Source of the DNA: Desulfolutivibrio sulfodismutans DSM 3696
GTDB taxonomy: Bacteria; Desulfobacterota; Desulfovibrionia; Desulfovibrionales; Desulfovibrionaceae
Reading direction: 5' to 3'
DNA: 64,000 bases
Assembly: GCF_013376455.1 (NCBI RefSeq)
Contig: NZ_CP045504.1
Coordinates: 2,749,001-2,813,000, forward strand
Made by a program: the position numbers and the translations under genes. How positions within the stretch are numbered: the first letter of the stretch is position 1; the number at the start of each line of letters is the position of its first letter. The notes under the pieces are model-generated. The model was given only the letters and a program-made list of their open reading frames with translations. It was not told the origin of the DNA and made no database searches. Positions 43,890 to 52,458 of this stretch are shown here, in pieces.

Positions 43890-45161
43890 ATGGACGAAGA
43901 CGACACAGAACTTGTACAGCTCAAAAAGGAACATCTCCGCCTCCAGGAGACGTATGCGGGTCTTGAAAAACGCCTGCGGGACTGCGAAGATTCGGTTCGA
44001 TCCAAAACGCGGTTCCTGGAGGATTTAAGCCTGGAACTGCGGACGCCCATAAATGGCGTGTTGGGCATGCTGCAGTTGGCGCGGACCACCCCCTCCCCCG
44101 AAGAACGCCAGGAATACCTGGAGATGGCCCAGGTCAGCGCCGCCACGCTCCAGTCCCTGGTCAACGACCTCCTGGAATTTTCCGCTTTGGACTCCGGGCG
44201 TCTGCCCCTGGTGGAAAAACTCTTTGACCTGCGGGCCGAATTTGCCCCCCTGCTGCGGAATTTTAAAAGCCAAAGCCAGTGGAAATCCCTGGAATTCTCG
44301 TATCAGATAGACGACGCGCTCCCCCTGCGGCTCATCGGTGACGCCGCCCGCATCAAGCAGATCCTGGTCAACCTGCTCAACAACGCCTTCGCCTACACCA
44401 AAAAAGGGTTTATCTCCGCGACCGTCGGCCCATGGCGCGGACAAACCAGCGGACGCGACGCACCGGCCACCACCCCGCGCCAGGATCGCTGCCTCCTGCA
44501 TGTCACCGTCAAGGATTCGGGCATCGGCATTGCCCCAAAACGCCAGGCCGATCTGTTCGAGCCCTTCGCCATCGGCGCGCACCCTTTGGAAAAACAGTAT
44601 ACCGGAGGCGCGGGATTGGGACTCGCCGTCTGCAAACGACTGGTGCGCATGATGCATGGGGATATCTGGCTGGAATCCCGGGAGGGGCACGGCAGCACCT
44701 TCCACTTTACCGTGGAGTGCGGCCTTGCCGATCAGTCCGTCGCGACGGACGCCCCCAAAACCACCGCCGCGCCAGACGTTCAGCCACGAAACTTGAAGAT
44801 CCTCCTGGCCGAGGACGAACCCGTCAACCGCATTTTCACCGTTCGCGTCCTGCAAAAATGCGGGTTCACCGTGCTCACCGCCGTGGATGGCAAAGAGGCC
44901 TTGCAGCTTCTCGGCCGCGAACCCGTGGACATCGTGCTCATGGACATCCAGATGCCTCGCTTAAACGGTCTGGACGCCACCCGGGCCATCCGGGCCGGAC
45001 AGGTTCCCGGCCTCAATCCGGCCATCCCCATCGTCGCCCTGACCGCATTCGCCATGGAAAGCGACAAGATCCGGGGGATCGAGGCCGGGATGGACGAATA
45101 CCTCACGAAACCCTTCGAGGCGCCCATGCTCATGGAGGCCATCCAGCGGGTCATGAGTTAG
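43890..45161 (+). CDS. Hybrid histidine kinase-like protein lacking the phosphoacceptor His
   Basis: A 423-residue cytoplasmic protein: coiled coil (about 5-40), HisKA-like helices, HATPase domain (NLLNNAFAYTKKG, DSGIGIA, GGAGLGLAVCKRLV) and a C-terminal receiver with phospho-Asp in VLMDIQMP (about 352). The HisKA motif reads LSLELRTPINGV: the residue that should be His (SHELRTP) is Leu at about 48. It therefore cannot autophosphorylate in the usual way, though the ATPase and receiver look intact. The ATG at 43890 has GGAG 5 bases upstream; the open frame starting at 43563 is mostly intergenic. It may be a receiver fed by another kinase, or an allosteric partner. Confidence 0.85.
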   Translation: MDEDDTELVQLKKEHLRLQETYAGLEKRLRDCEDSVRSKTRFLEDLSLELRTPINGVLGMLQLARTTPSPEERQEYLEMAQVSAATLQSLVNDLLEFSALDSGRLPLVEKLFDLRAEFAPLLRNFKSQSQWKSLEFSYQIDDALPLRLIGDAARIKQILVNLLNNAFAYTKKGFISATVGPWRGQTSGRDAPATTPRQDRCLLHVTVKDSGIGIAPKRQADLFEPFAIGAHPLEKQYTGGAGLGLAVCKRLVRMMHGDIWLESREGHGSTFHFTVECGLADQSVATDAPKTTAAPDVQPRNLKILLAEDEPVNRIFTVRVLQKCGFTVLTAVDGKEALQLLGREPVDIVLMDIQMPRLNGLDATRAIRAGQVPGLNPAIPIVALTAFAMESDKIRGIEAGMDEYLTKPFEAPMLMEAIQRVMS

Positions 45162-45182
45162 CCCCACCACAGCACATGGGTT

Positions 45183-46364
45183 TTACGAAACACCGCCCTC
45201 GCCGCACAAGACACGCCGGTTCAGGACGAACCCTCCCGGCGAGGGCGCCAGAAGCCCCATCCCCGAAAGCCGCTTAAGATCGCGACGAGCCGTCTGTTCG
45301 CTGGCCCGGCCGTACAGCAGGCTAAACGGCGACACCCGGCACAGGGCCTGAATCCCCACCGGCAACGCCTGAACGTCGAGCAGAAGACGCAGCAGGGCAT
45401 GCTGCCTGGCCGTCACCTGTCGCGCCTGGCGCAACTCCTCATAGTGGCGCTCCAAAACCACCTGCCGCAACCCCTCGGCGATCCGCTCCTCCACCTCGCG
45501 CCCGCCCCAGACCAGCCCATCCAGGCAAAAGGCCACAAACCGCGTGGGATCGTCCCCCCCGGCCGGGCCGGAGTCCTGGCCCGGGCCGCTTTGCCGTAAG
45601 TCCGGATGTTTCGGTGACAGGCTCTCGTATGCGGCGGCATGCCGCAGATAGTATTCCGACATGAGGCACGACTCGAACACGCGGCCTGCGGCCTGGAGGA
45701 TGACGGCTTCCGCCAGCCGCGCCGCCAGGGGATACGCCCCGGACAACGGCCGCAGGGAAAGGATGTGGTAGTGGGCCAGGGCCGCGCGTACGGCGGGTTC
45801 TTCGTCCGCCATGTCGGGTCCGACAAACCACGCGGCAAAGGCCTTGATCAGCGAAACGGCGCGGGTCTCCTGCGCACGATCATCCGGATCACCCCCTGCA
45901 GGCGGCGCAGCCCGGCCAGGGCCCGGGCCATGCCCCCCACCGGCCCACGGCCCGAGCGCATGCCGCAGGGCCTCCAAAACGGATCGGCCAAGCCGCCCGT
46001 CGCCAGGGCCGCCGCCCCATTCCGCCACCCGCCGCCACTCCTGTGCGACAAAGTCGCGCCACTGCGGCCCTCCACCAGCCCCGCCGCCCCCCGCAGGGCT
46101 AGGGGAGGCCTGGAGGGGCCGCACAGGGCCGTCTCCGGCCCGCTCCACCGTGACGGCGCACCCGGCAAGCGCCTGCGCGGCGACCCGCCCCCGATGCGCG
46201 AACTCCTGCGCAAAGGCCTCCCGCTCCCGAGGCAGGACGGGGAGTGCGGCCAGGGTTGCGGCGCGGGCTCGGATCTCGGCGCATCGAGGGGCAAGGACGT
46301 CCGCGTCATGGGGTCGGCCCCATGGGGGAGGCGGCGGGACATGTTGACCTTCCTTTGTTTGCAT
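45183..46364 (-). CDS. Degenerate Fic-like protein with C-terminal winged helix
   Basis: A 393-residue, Arg/Ala-rich protein. Its layout follows Fic/DOC proteins: an N-terminal helical part (LPREREAFAQEFAHRG), a central AHYHILSLRPLSGAYPLAAR that occupies the place of HPFxDGNGR, and a C-terminal winged-helix segment (ASEQTARRDLKRLSGMGLL). The catalytic His and the Gly-Asn loop are not preserved, so AMPylation is unlikely. The start at 46364 lacks a ribosome site; an ATG at 46342 with AAGGAAGG lies in a frame one base away (C5 run, 46324-46328), hinting at another homopolymer error. The family call is tentative. Confidence 0.55.
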   Translation of the reverse strand: MQTKEGQHVPPPPPWGRPHDADVLAPRCAEIRARAATLAALPVLPREREAFAQEFAHRGRVAAQALAGCAVTVERAGDGPVRPLQASPSPAGGGGAGGGPQWRDFVAQEWRRVAEWGGGPGDGRLGRSVLEALRHALGPWAGGGHGPGPGRAAPPAGGDPDDRAQETRAVSLIKAFAAWFVGPDMADEEPAVRAALAHYHILSLRPLSGAYPLAARLAEAVILQAAGRVFESCLMSEYYLRHAAAYESLSPKHPDLRQSGPGQDSGPAGGDDPTRFVAFCLDGLVWGGREVEERIAEGLRQVVLERHYEELRQARQVTARQHALLRLLLDVQALPVGIQALCRVSPFSLLYGRASEQTARRDLKRLSGMGLLAPSPGGFVLNRRVLCGEGGVS

Positions 46365-46463
46365 TTTGTTAATATATTTGATATATTTAATATTCTTAAA
46401 TTTTTGAACTTTTTTTACTTTTTAGATATAAAATGTCATTCTCTTTGTCAATACAAATGACTG

Positions 46464-46718
46464 TCAGTTCACATCGGTGACGATCCGCCGCACATGCCGC
46501 GCCGACAGCCCGTAGCGCTGCACCAGGTCCGGCACGGCAAGCCCCATGGCGAACATCCGGCGGATTTCCCCGTCCCGCCGTCTACGCCGTGAGTCCACCC
46601 CTGTCGGAATGTCCAGGCGGCACCCGCCCCACTCGCCGATAATCACCTCCACAGCGGTCCAGGCGCATTCTTCCCCCAATCGTTCCGCCAGCTTGGCATG
46701 CAATTCGTTTTCGCGCAT
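46464..46718 (-). CDS. Mor-like transcription activator (phage Mu Mor/C family)
   Basis: An 84-residue protein. A C-terminal helix-turn-helix (FAMGLAVPDLVQRYGLSARH) follows a region with WGGCRLDIP, the GG-x-LxxP strand turn that Mor-type activators use at their dimer DNA interface. Mor activates middle transcription of Mu-like phages. GGAGG lies 3 bases before the ATG. It diverges from the S24-family repressor gene, and its promoter overlaps an inverted repeat (46784-46804). No phage structural gene is nearby, so it may be a relic that still serves in a switch. Confidence 0.7.
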   Translation of the reverse strand: MRENELHAKLAERLGEECAWTAVEVIIGEWGGCRLDIPTGVDSRRRRRDGEIRRMFAMGLAVPDLVQRYGLSARHVRRIVTDVN

Positions 46719-46783
46719 ACTCCTCCCGCCGCCATATGCGGCCGCGTCTTCGCCGGATCACGGCGACCTGATGTTGAGGAATA

Positions 46784-46804
46784 TTTATTCCCGATTGGAA
46801 TAAA
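46784..46804. promoter_or_regulatory. Operator inside the mor-like promoter (O1)
   Basis: TTTATTCC (46784-46791), CGATT, GGAATAAA (46797-46804) are perfect 8-bp arms. It lies between the leftward -35 TTGACA (complement of 46805-46810) and a weak -10 (TAAATA, complement of 46782-46787) spaced by 17 bases. A second, overlapping palindrome GGAATA-TT-TATTCC is at 46778-46791. Confidence 0.6.
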
Positions 46805-46810
46805 TGTCAA

Positions 46811-46838
46811 TTGATATATTCCAAAATATGCCTAGACT
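46811..46838 (+). promoter_or_regulatory. Promoter of the repressor gene with half-operator (O2)
   Basis: TTGATA (46811-46816), 16 bases, TAGACT (46833-46838), pointing to the repressor ATG at 46869. The spacer contains ATATTCCAAAATAT, half of the ATTCC/GGAAT operator, which suggests autoregulation. Confidence 0.5.
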
Positions 46839-46868
46839 TCATTCCACACCCATGCCACAAGACACACC

Positions 46869-47711
46869 ATGCACAACGCCCCCCCCGCCTCCTCAAACGA
46901 GAACGCCACGGAAGGGTCGCTTTTCATCAAGGCCTTAAACGTCCTGGTGGAAATCAACGACGTGCCGCAAAACGCCCTGGCCGAACACGCCGGGGTCAGC
47001 CAGGGCTACGTCAGCAAGATCCTGTGCGGGAAGCAGCTCCCCAAGGAGCATCTGCGGGAACGATTGGCGGAATATTTCAACCTGTCCTACCGGGAAATGC
47101 TCGACATGGGCCGCGATCCCTCTCCGTCTGACGGGAGCGAGGCATATTCCATTCCTTTCCCCGGATCAGACCCTGCGTCGCGGCTCGATGCCGTACGCGA
47201 AGACCCCTCCTTCACCCTGGGCGACGTCGGCGGCCCTCCGCCCCGCCGCAACCATGCCCTGCTGGCCAGCCTCCTGCGCGACTTCAAAAGCCGGGAGATC
47301 CAAAACCGCTCCTATACCGAGATCCCCCTGCGCGAGGCCACGGGCTCCATGGGCGGCGGCTCCACCGAAACCGGAACCCGGGCCATCACCTACTTAAGCT
47401 TTCGCACGGAATGGATCCGCGCCAAGGGCAACCCGGAATACATGTCCGTCATCCGGGCCTTCGGGGACAGCATGTCCCCCACCATCCCCGACGGCAGCGT
47501 GGTGCTTGTGGACGAGAGCCGACGGCAGTTCGTCAAAAACAAGGTTTTCTACATCCGGCACAACGCGCAGATGTACATCAAACGCCTGGTGGGAACCCCC
47601 GCCGACATCGCCATCGTCTCCGACCAGGACGGCTCGAGCCTGCCGCTTCAGCCCGGCGAAGACTTCGAAATCATCGGCCGATGCATCTGGACGGCCAGGG
47701 ATATCGAATAG
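46869..47711 (+). CDS. S24-family (CI/LexA-like) phage-type repressor
   Basis: A 280-residue protein: a Cro/CI-type helix-turn-helix (about 33-58; NALAEHAGVSQGYVSKILCG) and a C-terminal S24 peptidase-like domain with nucleophile Ser about 201 in FGDSMSPTIPDG and Lys about 238 in MYIKRL. Such repressors self-cleave or form cooperative dimers. The linker contains no obvious Ala-Gly bond, the usual cleavage site, so induction might use an anti-repressor or another bond. No ribosome site is apparent before the ATG. It lies opposite the Mor-like gene and upstream of a 92-residue gene whose promoter carries a perfect ATTCC/GGAAT operator. Confidence 0.88.
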   Translation: MHNAPPASSNENATEGSLFIKALNVLVEINDVPQNALAEHAGVSQGYVSKILCGKQLPKEHLRERLAEYFNLSYREMLDMGRDPSPSDGSEAYSIPFPGSDPASRLDAVREDPSFTLGDVGGPPPRRNHALLASLLRDFKSREIQNRSYTEIPLREATGSMGGGSTETGTRAITYLSFRTEWIRAKGNPEYMSVIRAFGDSMSPTIPDGSVVLVDESRRQFVKNKVFYIRHNAQMYIKRLVGTPADIAIVSDQDGSSLPLQPGEDFEIIGRCIWTARDIE

Positions 47712-47740
47712 CCGGGCGACCCTGGCCGTTGGAAACGCCC

Positions 47741-47768
47741 TTGACATATTCCACGCTTGGAATATACT
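47741..47768 (+). promoter_or_regulatory. Promoter with operator between its boxes (O3)
   Basis: TTGACA (47741-47746), 16 bases, TATACT (47763-47768). The spacer is filled by a perfect 8-bp inverted repeat ATATTCCA (47746-47753) and TGGAATAT (47758-47765). A bound repressor here would block RNA polymerase. It serves the gene at 47804. Confidence 0.7.
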
Positions 47769-47803
47769 TATGCCTGTCTTGTCGCACAACCAGCGAGGCA
47801 TGC

Positions 47804-48082
47804 ATGGACCCGTTCACCCTTTGGGAAAAAGCCCCCCTCGGCGGCTGGCAATCCGCCATGACTTATGCGCGTATGGAAGACGCCCGAGCGGCCCTGGACG
47901 CCTGGGCCGACGATTTTTTGGCCGAATACGGCCTGCTGCCTGTCTGCGGCCGGGATTTCCGCCTCACCGAGGACCACGCCCCGGACATCCGCCTGGAACC
48001 CAGGGCTGGCGGGCCGCAACAGATTTCGGGTTTTCCAGCAGTCATGCCCCCGCCCACCCGACGTATGACCCTTCCCGCCTGA
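47804..48082 (+). CDS. Unknown 92-residue protein under repressor-operator control
   Basis: It begins MDPFTLWEKAPLGGWQSAMT and has an acidic helix (RMEDARAALDAWADDFLAEYGL), then a Pro-rich tail (PAVMPPPTRRMTLPA). CGAGG lies 5 bases before the ATG. I know no family. Its promoter (47741-47768) is a near-consensus sigma-70 site with an operator in the spacer that resembles the one at the mor-like promoter. This makes it the main candidate output of the S24-family switch, possibly an effector induced on DNA damage or another signal. Confidence 0.6.
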   Translation: MDPFTLWEKAPLGGWQSAMTYARMEDARAALDAWADDFLAEYGLLPVCGRDFRLTEDHAPDIRLEPRAGGPQQISGFPAVMPPPTRRMTLPA

Positions 48083-48265
48083 CGTCCGCCCGCACCCGAA
48101 AGCCGCCGCTTCGCCGCCAGACCAGACCTTTTTCCTTGCCGTTGACCATGGAATCAGAATACGGCATATTCATTTTCGCCTTTCCCAGTGGTGGTTCTTT
48201 CGTTTTCCGCGTTGAAAATTGCCACATCAGCACCGAAACAACGCCTGAACTCCCCGGAGTACCCC

Positions 48266-50398
48266 GTGAAATGGAACAATATCAAAGTCGGAACAAAAAT
48301 TACGATATGTGTGGCCTTTTTCATCTGCATACTGGCTGCCTCGTCCTTTATCTCCATCCGGGGCATCCAGGACATCCTGGGCAAGGGGACGGACGCCAGT
48401 TCACTGCATGAATTGTCCAGCCGGTTCCTGCAACGCGAGGTGGACCATCTCAAATGGGTGCAAGCCCTCAGCCTGTTCGTGCATGATCCCACGTCCACGG
48501 CGCTTTCCGCCCAGACCGACCCCACCCAATGCGCCTTCGGAAAATGGTATTACAGCGAGGCCCGCACGAACATCGAACGCCGCATCCCCGCCCTGGCCGC
48601 CCCCCTGCGGGAGATCGAAGATCCCCATTCACGGCTGCACGCCACGGCCAGGCGCATCGCCGATCTGCGCGCCGCCGGGGATCTTGCCGGGGCCGAGGCC
48701 ATCTTTCGCAGCGAGAGCCTGGCCCAGCTCGAAAAGGTGCAGGCCTTGCTGACGGCCATGCGCCAGACGGTGCAGGGCGACGTGGAAGGCATCGAAAAAG
48801 GCATGGCCCAGGAAGGAGCGCGCATCGAATCCACCGTGACGGTCTTCGGCGCGGTGGCCGTGCTCGTCGGCGTCGCCTTGGCCGCGCTCATCACCCTGTC
48901 CATCGTCCGCCCCATCTCCGCCGGGGTGGCCCTGGCCCGGTCCGTGGCCGCAGGCAACCTGAACCATCCCGCGCCCAAGCCCAGAGGCGACGAAATCGGG
49001 GTCTTCATCGCCAGCCTGACCGACATCGCCACGGCCCTCCGGGGCCTGACCGCCGAATACGACGACATGGTGCGGGCCATCGAGTCCGGCGATCTGCTGC
49101 GACGCGGCGACCCGGGACGCTTCCAGGGGAGTTTTGCGGGCCTCATCACCGGGGCCAACACCCTGGCCGACGTGTTCGTGGCCCACATCGACAACATCCC
49201 CACCCCGGTCTTGACCATGGATCGCGAGTTTGCCGTGCGGTTCATGAACCGCACCGGCCGCGCCCTGTTCCCCGGCCGGGAGACGCACGGTCAAAATGCC
49301 TTCGACCTCCTGCGTCCCGCTGACTGCCGCACCAGAGACTGCGCCGTGGCCACGGCCCTGCGCGAGGGCCGCATGGCCCAGGCCGAGACCGAGGCCACCC
49401 CCGGGGAACGGCGCATGGACATACGCTATTTCGCCACCCCCATCGTCAGCCGTGAGGGGGTCGTGGCCGGGGCTTTGGAAGTGATCATGGATCAGACCGA
49501 CATTGTGGCCGCCCGGCGCAAGATGCTGGATGCCGCCACAGATGCCGACCAGGTGGCCACCGGGGTCGCGGACGCGGCCCGGGAATTGTCGACCCGGGTG
49601 GAGCAGGCCGGGCGGGGCTCCGAACTCCAGGCCGTGCGCCTGGGAGAGACGGCCACAGCCATGGAGGAGATGAACGCCACGGTGCTGGAAGTCGCCAAAA
49701 ACGCCTCCCAGGCCGCCGAAAGTTCCGACGCGGCTAGGCAGAAGGCCAAGACCGGCGAAGACATGGTGACCCACCTGGTGCGCGGCATCGACGAGGTGCG
49801 CGCCCAGTCCATGGACCTGCTCCAGAACATGAACAGCCTGGGGGAGAAGGCCCAGGGCATCGGGCGCATCATCGGGGTCATAAACGACATCGCCGACCAG
49901 ACCAACCTCCTGGCCCTGAACGCGGCCATTGAGGCCGCCCGGGCCGGAGAGGCCGGACGCGGATTCGCCGTGGTGGCCGATGAAGTCAGAAAATTGGCGG
50001 AGAAAACCATGGTAGCCACCCGCGAGGTGGGCGAGGCCATCGAAAGCGTCCAGGCCGGGGCCCGGGACAACGCGGCCCGGGTGGACGGGACGGTGCGCGC
50101 CGTGGAGCGGGTGACCGAATTGGCCGGACAATCGGGCCAGGCCTTGCGCGAGATCGTGGTTCTGGTGGACGCCGCCTCGGATCAGGTGCGCTCCATCGCC
50201 ACCGCCTCCGAAGAGCAGTCCGCCGCCAGCGAGGAAATCAACCGGGCCGTGGACGAGATCAACCGGGTCTCGGCGGAGACGGCCCAGAGCATGAACGACT
50301 CGGTGCGCACGGTCATGTCCCTGGCCGAACAGTCGGACATCCTCTCGGAACTGATCCAATCCCTGCGTGGCGACGGAGTGACGGCGCAGCCGTCCTGA
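48266..50398 (+). CDS. Methyl-accepting chemotaxis protein with CZB and PAS domains
   Basis: A 710-residue chemoreceptor. TM1 (about 11-33), then a CZB zinc-binding domain: [10 protein letters not shown] (His about 61), CAFGKWYYS (Cys about 89) and [12 protein letters not shown]2 (about 190-215) is followed by HAMP, a PAS domain (about 300-420; [15 protein letters not shown], then RDCAVATAL) and the long MA signalling hairpin with [23 protein letters not shown] domains sense zinc or oxidants such as HOCl. The start is GTG at 48266 with GGAG 6 bases before it; the frame upstream (to 48188) looks non-coding. Confidence 0.93.
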   Translation: MKWNNIKVGTKITICVAFFICILAASSFISIRGIQDILGKGTDASSLHELSSRFLQREVDHLKWVQALSLFVHDPTSTALSAQTDPTQCAFGKWYYSEARTNIERRIPALAAPLREIEDPHSRLHATARRIADLRAAGDLAGAEAIFRSESLAQLEKVQALLTAMRQTVQGDVEGIEKGMAQEGARIESTVTVFGAVAVLVGVALAALITLSIVRPISAGVALARSVAAGNLNHPAPKPRGDEIGVFIASLTDIATALRGLTAEYDDMVRAIESGDLLRRGDPGRFQGSFAGLITGANTLADVFVAHIDNIPTPVLTMDREFAVRFMNRTGRALFPGRETHGQNAFDLLRPADCRTRDCAVATALREGRMAQAETEATPGERRMDIRYFATPIVSREGVVAGALEVIMDQTDIVAARRKMLDAATDADQVATGVADAARELSTRVEQAGRGSELQAVRLGETATAMEEMNATVLEVAKNASQAAESSDAARQKAKTGEDMVTHLVRGIDEVRAQSMDLLQNMNSLGEKAQGIGRIIGVINDIADQTNLLALNAAIEAARAGEAGRGFAVVADEVRKLAEKTMVATREVGEAIESVQAGARDNAARVDGTVRAVERVTELAGQSGQALREIVVLVDAASDQVRSIATASEEQSAASEEINRAVDEINRVSAETAQSMNDSVRTVMSLAEQSDILSELIQSLRGDGVTAQPS

Positions 50399-50447
50399 TC
50401 CGCCCGGCGGGTTGAAAATAATCCCCGACCCTGGCACACTGTCGCTG

Positions 50448-50482
50448 CGTCAAACGACCGCCGTCCCGGCGATCGTTTGACG
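50448..50482. other. Hairpin after the chemoreceptor gene
   Basis: CGTCAAACGA (50448-50457) and TCGTTTGACG (50473-50482) form a perfect 10-bp stem extended inside by CGCCG/CGGCG around a 3-base loop, 50 bases after the stop. No T run, so a rho-dependent end or a protein site. Confidence 0.65.
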
Positions 50483-50517
50483 TCCCGGCCGCCACTCCAG
50501 GCAAAGGATCATCCCCC

Positions 50518-51711
50518 TTGGCTCACCCGCCCGACGCCCCCAAGCCCAAACGCCGCATGGCCACGCTGAGGCGCCTTTTTTTTATCGGGCTTTACCTTCT
50601 TGGGCTCCTGGTCTTCCTCGAACTCGCAGGGCGGCTGACCTGGCTTTGCCTGGACAAGACCTGGGGACTTCTGGTGCCGCAGGAGATCTCGCGCTTCGAC
50701 GACGCCCTCGGCTGGTCGCTTACGCCGGGAGCCCGGGCCGTATCCAAAAGCACCGGCCAGCCCATCGAATACGCCATCAATACCGCAGGATTCCGGGACC
50801 GTGACTTCCCTCGGGAAAAACCTGCGGGCGTCTTTCGCATCCTGGTCGTGGGCGACTCCCACGCCTTCGGTTTCGGCGTGCCCCTGGACAAGCACTTCAC
50901 CAAGCTCCTTGAGGGCTATTTCACGGGCGTCGAGGTCATGAACCTGGGGGTCAGCGGCTACGGCGTGGATCAGGAACTGCTTTTTCTGCGCGACACGGGC
51001 TTTGCCTACCATCCGGATCTGGTGGTGGCCTACGTGCCCCACTACGCCGACTCCCGGCACGTCCGGGACAAGGTCTGGGGCATGGGCAAACCCCGTTTCC
51101 TGCTGGAAAACGGCGCGCTGGTCCTGACCAACAGCCCCGTGGCCAACAATTCCCTCCTCTACCGTCTGCTCATTGACGCCGACCGCTTCGCATCCTCCTG
51201 GAGCAAGGCCTATCTGCTGCTCCGCGACGCCGTGATCCACTTTTCCGTACAAAAGGACCAGGTCAAGGCCGAAACCCTGCCCGATGACCTGGCCCGCTCC
51301 GTGGGCAACGGCGCCGCAACCACGGCCGCCACTGCCGATAAACCCGCCGGGGAAACCGCTCCAGTCGCTCCGGACGCGGCTGCAGCCGAGGCCGAGGCCC
51401 TTCTGGCCGAGGTCAACCGCATGGGCGAGACCATCGTCTTCGCCATGAACGACGAATCAGAAGCCCATGGCGCGAAATTCGCCCTGGTGACGCGCATTGG
51501 CGTATTGGCCGTGGCCGCCTACAACCGGGGGATTCCCGCCCTGTACCTCTTCGATCCCCTGCAAAATCCCCGGCTGATCCTGGCCGGAGATCCCACCCGG
51601 CACCCCAACGAACCGGCCAGCGGCATCATCGCCTGGGAGATCGCCCGTTTCCTCATGGCCAACGGCTTGGTGCCCGCGCCCCACATTCCGCAGCACGGCA
51701 TCCCAAAATAG
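50518..51711 (+). CDS. Membrane-anchored SGNH/GDSL-like hydrolase
   Basis: A 397-residue protein: N-terminal membrane helix (about 18-40, RLFFIGLYLLGLLVFLELAG), then a GDSL-type segment LVVGDSHAFGFGV (Ser in block I) with DPTRHPNEPASG near the C terminus (D-x-x-H). Block III is not obvious. A low-complexity Ala/Thr insert occupies about 265-300. Such proteins modify cell-surface polysaccharides by acyl transfer or removal. The start may be TTG at 50518 (AAAGGA 9 bases upstream); an ATG at 50557 is the alternative. Confidence 0.75.
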   Translation: MAHPPDAPKPKRRMATLRRLFFIGLYLLGLLVFLELAGRLTWLCLDKTWGLLVPQEISRFDDALGWSLTPGARAVSKSTGQPIEYAINTAGFRDRDFPREKPAGVFRILVVGDSHAFGFGVPLDKHFTKLLEGYFTGVEVMNLGVSGYGVDQELLFLRDTGFAYHPDLVVAYVPHYADSRHVRDKVWGMGKPRFLLENGALVLTNSPVANNSLLYRLLIDADRFASSWSKAYLLLRDAVIHFSVQKDQVKAETLPDDLARSVGNGAATTAATADKPAGETAPVAPDAAAAEAEALLAEVNRMGETIVFAMNDESEAHGAKFALVTRIGVLAVAAYNRGIPALYLFDPLQNPRLILAGDPTRHPNEPASGIIAWEIARFLMANGLVPAPHIPQHGIPK

Positions 51712-51741
51712 TTTTTCGGCGCGATTCTTGCTTGTTTTTCG

Positions 51742-52281
51742 CTAGACCGTGGCCAGAAGCGTCCGGGACGGGGGTGGCGTCAGACCCGCCGTGGATGTCG
51801 CCGAATAGGCCGCCGCCGCGTAGGGACGGGTGGCCAGGGGCATGGCCCAATCGCAAGAGCCGCAGGTCGAACCGGCCTCGGCCATGCGCTGGGACAGGGT
51901 CGCCGCCTCAAGGACCGCCGCGAAGGACTCGGCCCTGGAAAAGCCGCCCAACGCCGTTGTTGCGTCAGAGCCCGAGTTCGCTGCGGAAACCGAGACATCG
52001 TCAGAGAGGAGTTCGACGTTGCGCGAGGTGTACGAGATGCCGAATTTGCCAAACGACAGTCCGGCCTCGGTGGTCACCACCCGGGCGCGCAAAGGGGTCG
52101 AGGAAGCCGCCGCCAGGGAGGATTCCTGCGCATAGATCGCAAAAGGGGTCTGTCCGACCGCTGAAACGGCCATGGAGCGACTCGCCTGCCGCGTCGGGAT
52201 CTCCCCGGGCGACGTTTGTTCGGCTGCCTTGCCGACGGTCGTCCCCGCCTGCACAAGGCAGGGGACCGCATCTCCATCCAT
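51742..52281 (-). CDS. Hypothetical Ser/Ala-rich protein
   Basis: A 179-residue frame with ordered central sequence (VVTTEAGLSFGKFGISYTSR, then VELLSDDVSVSA) and Ala/Ser-rich ends; a CGSC pair (about 139-142) is present. Similar proteins are found in some Desulfovibrio relatives near flagellar or secretion genes, as far as I remember, but I cannot name the family. The ATG at 52281 lacks a ribosome site, and a start near 52173 is possible. A perfect GTCAAC/GTTGAC palindrome lies upstream. Confidence 0.5.
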   Translation of the reverse strand: MDGDAVPCLVQAGTTVGKAAEQTSPGEIPTRQASRSMAVSAVGQTPFAIYAQESSLAAASSTPLRARVVTTEAGLSFGKFGISYTSRNVELLSDDVSVSAANSGSDATTALGGFSRAESFAAVLEAATLSQRMAEAGSTCGSCDWAMPLATRPYAAAAYSATSTAGLTPPPSRTLLATV

Positions 52282-52317
52282 GGATGCGTTTCTGGGTGTC
52301 GATCTTCATATACAACC

Positions 52318-52333
52318 GTCAACAGGCGTTGAC
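52318..52333. promoter_or_regulatory. Small palindrome upstream of the hypothetical gene
   Basis: GTCAAC (52318-52323), AGGC, GTTGAC (52328-52333), just 5' of the leftward gene at 51742-52281, within a possible promoter (TTGTCA and TATATG on the minus strand). A regulator site is plausible, not proven. Confidence 0.35.
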
Positions 52334-52458
52334 AAGGGCCATGCGCCTCTTTTCACGAGCGAGACGGTCAAAAACGCCGCATCCGGTTGACGCGGGCGCT
52401 TACGCTGGCATATTCCCTGTTGCCGGGGCCTTGACGACCACCCGGGCCCGGAGGAATC

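Noticed and set aside
45183-48082. Intact prophage
   Set aside because: Only regulatory-type genes are seen; no integrase, terminase, capsid or tail genes are in the window.
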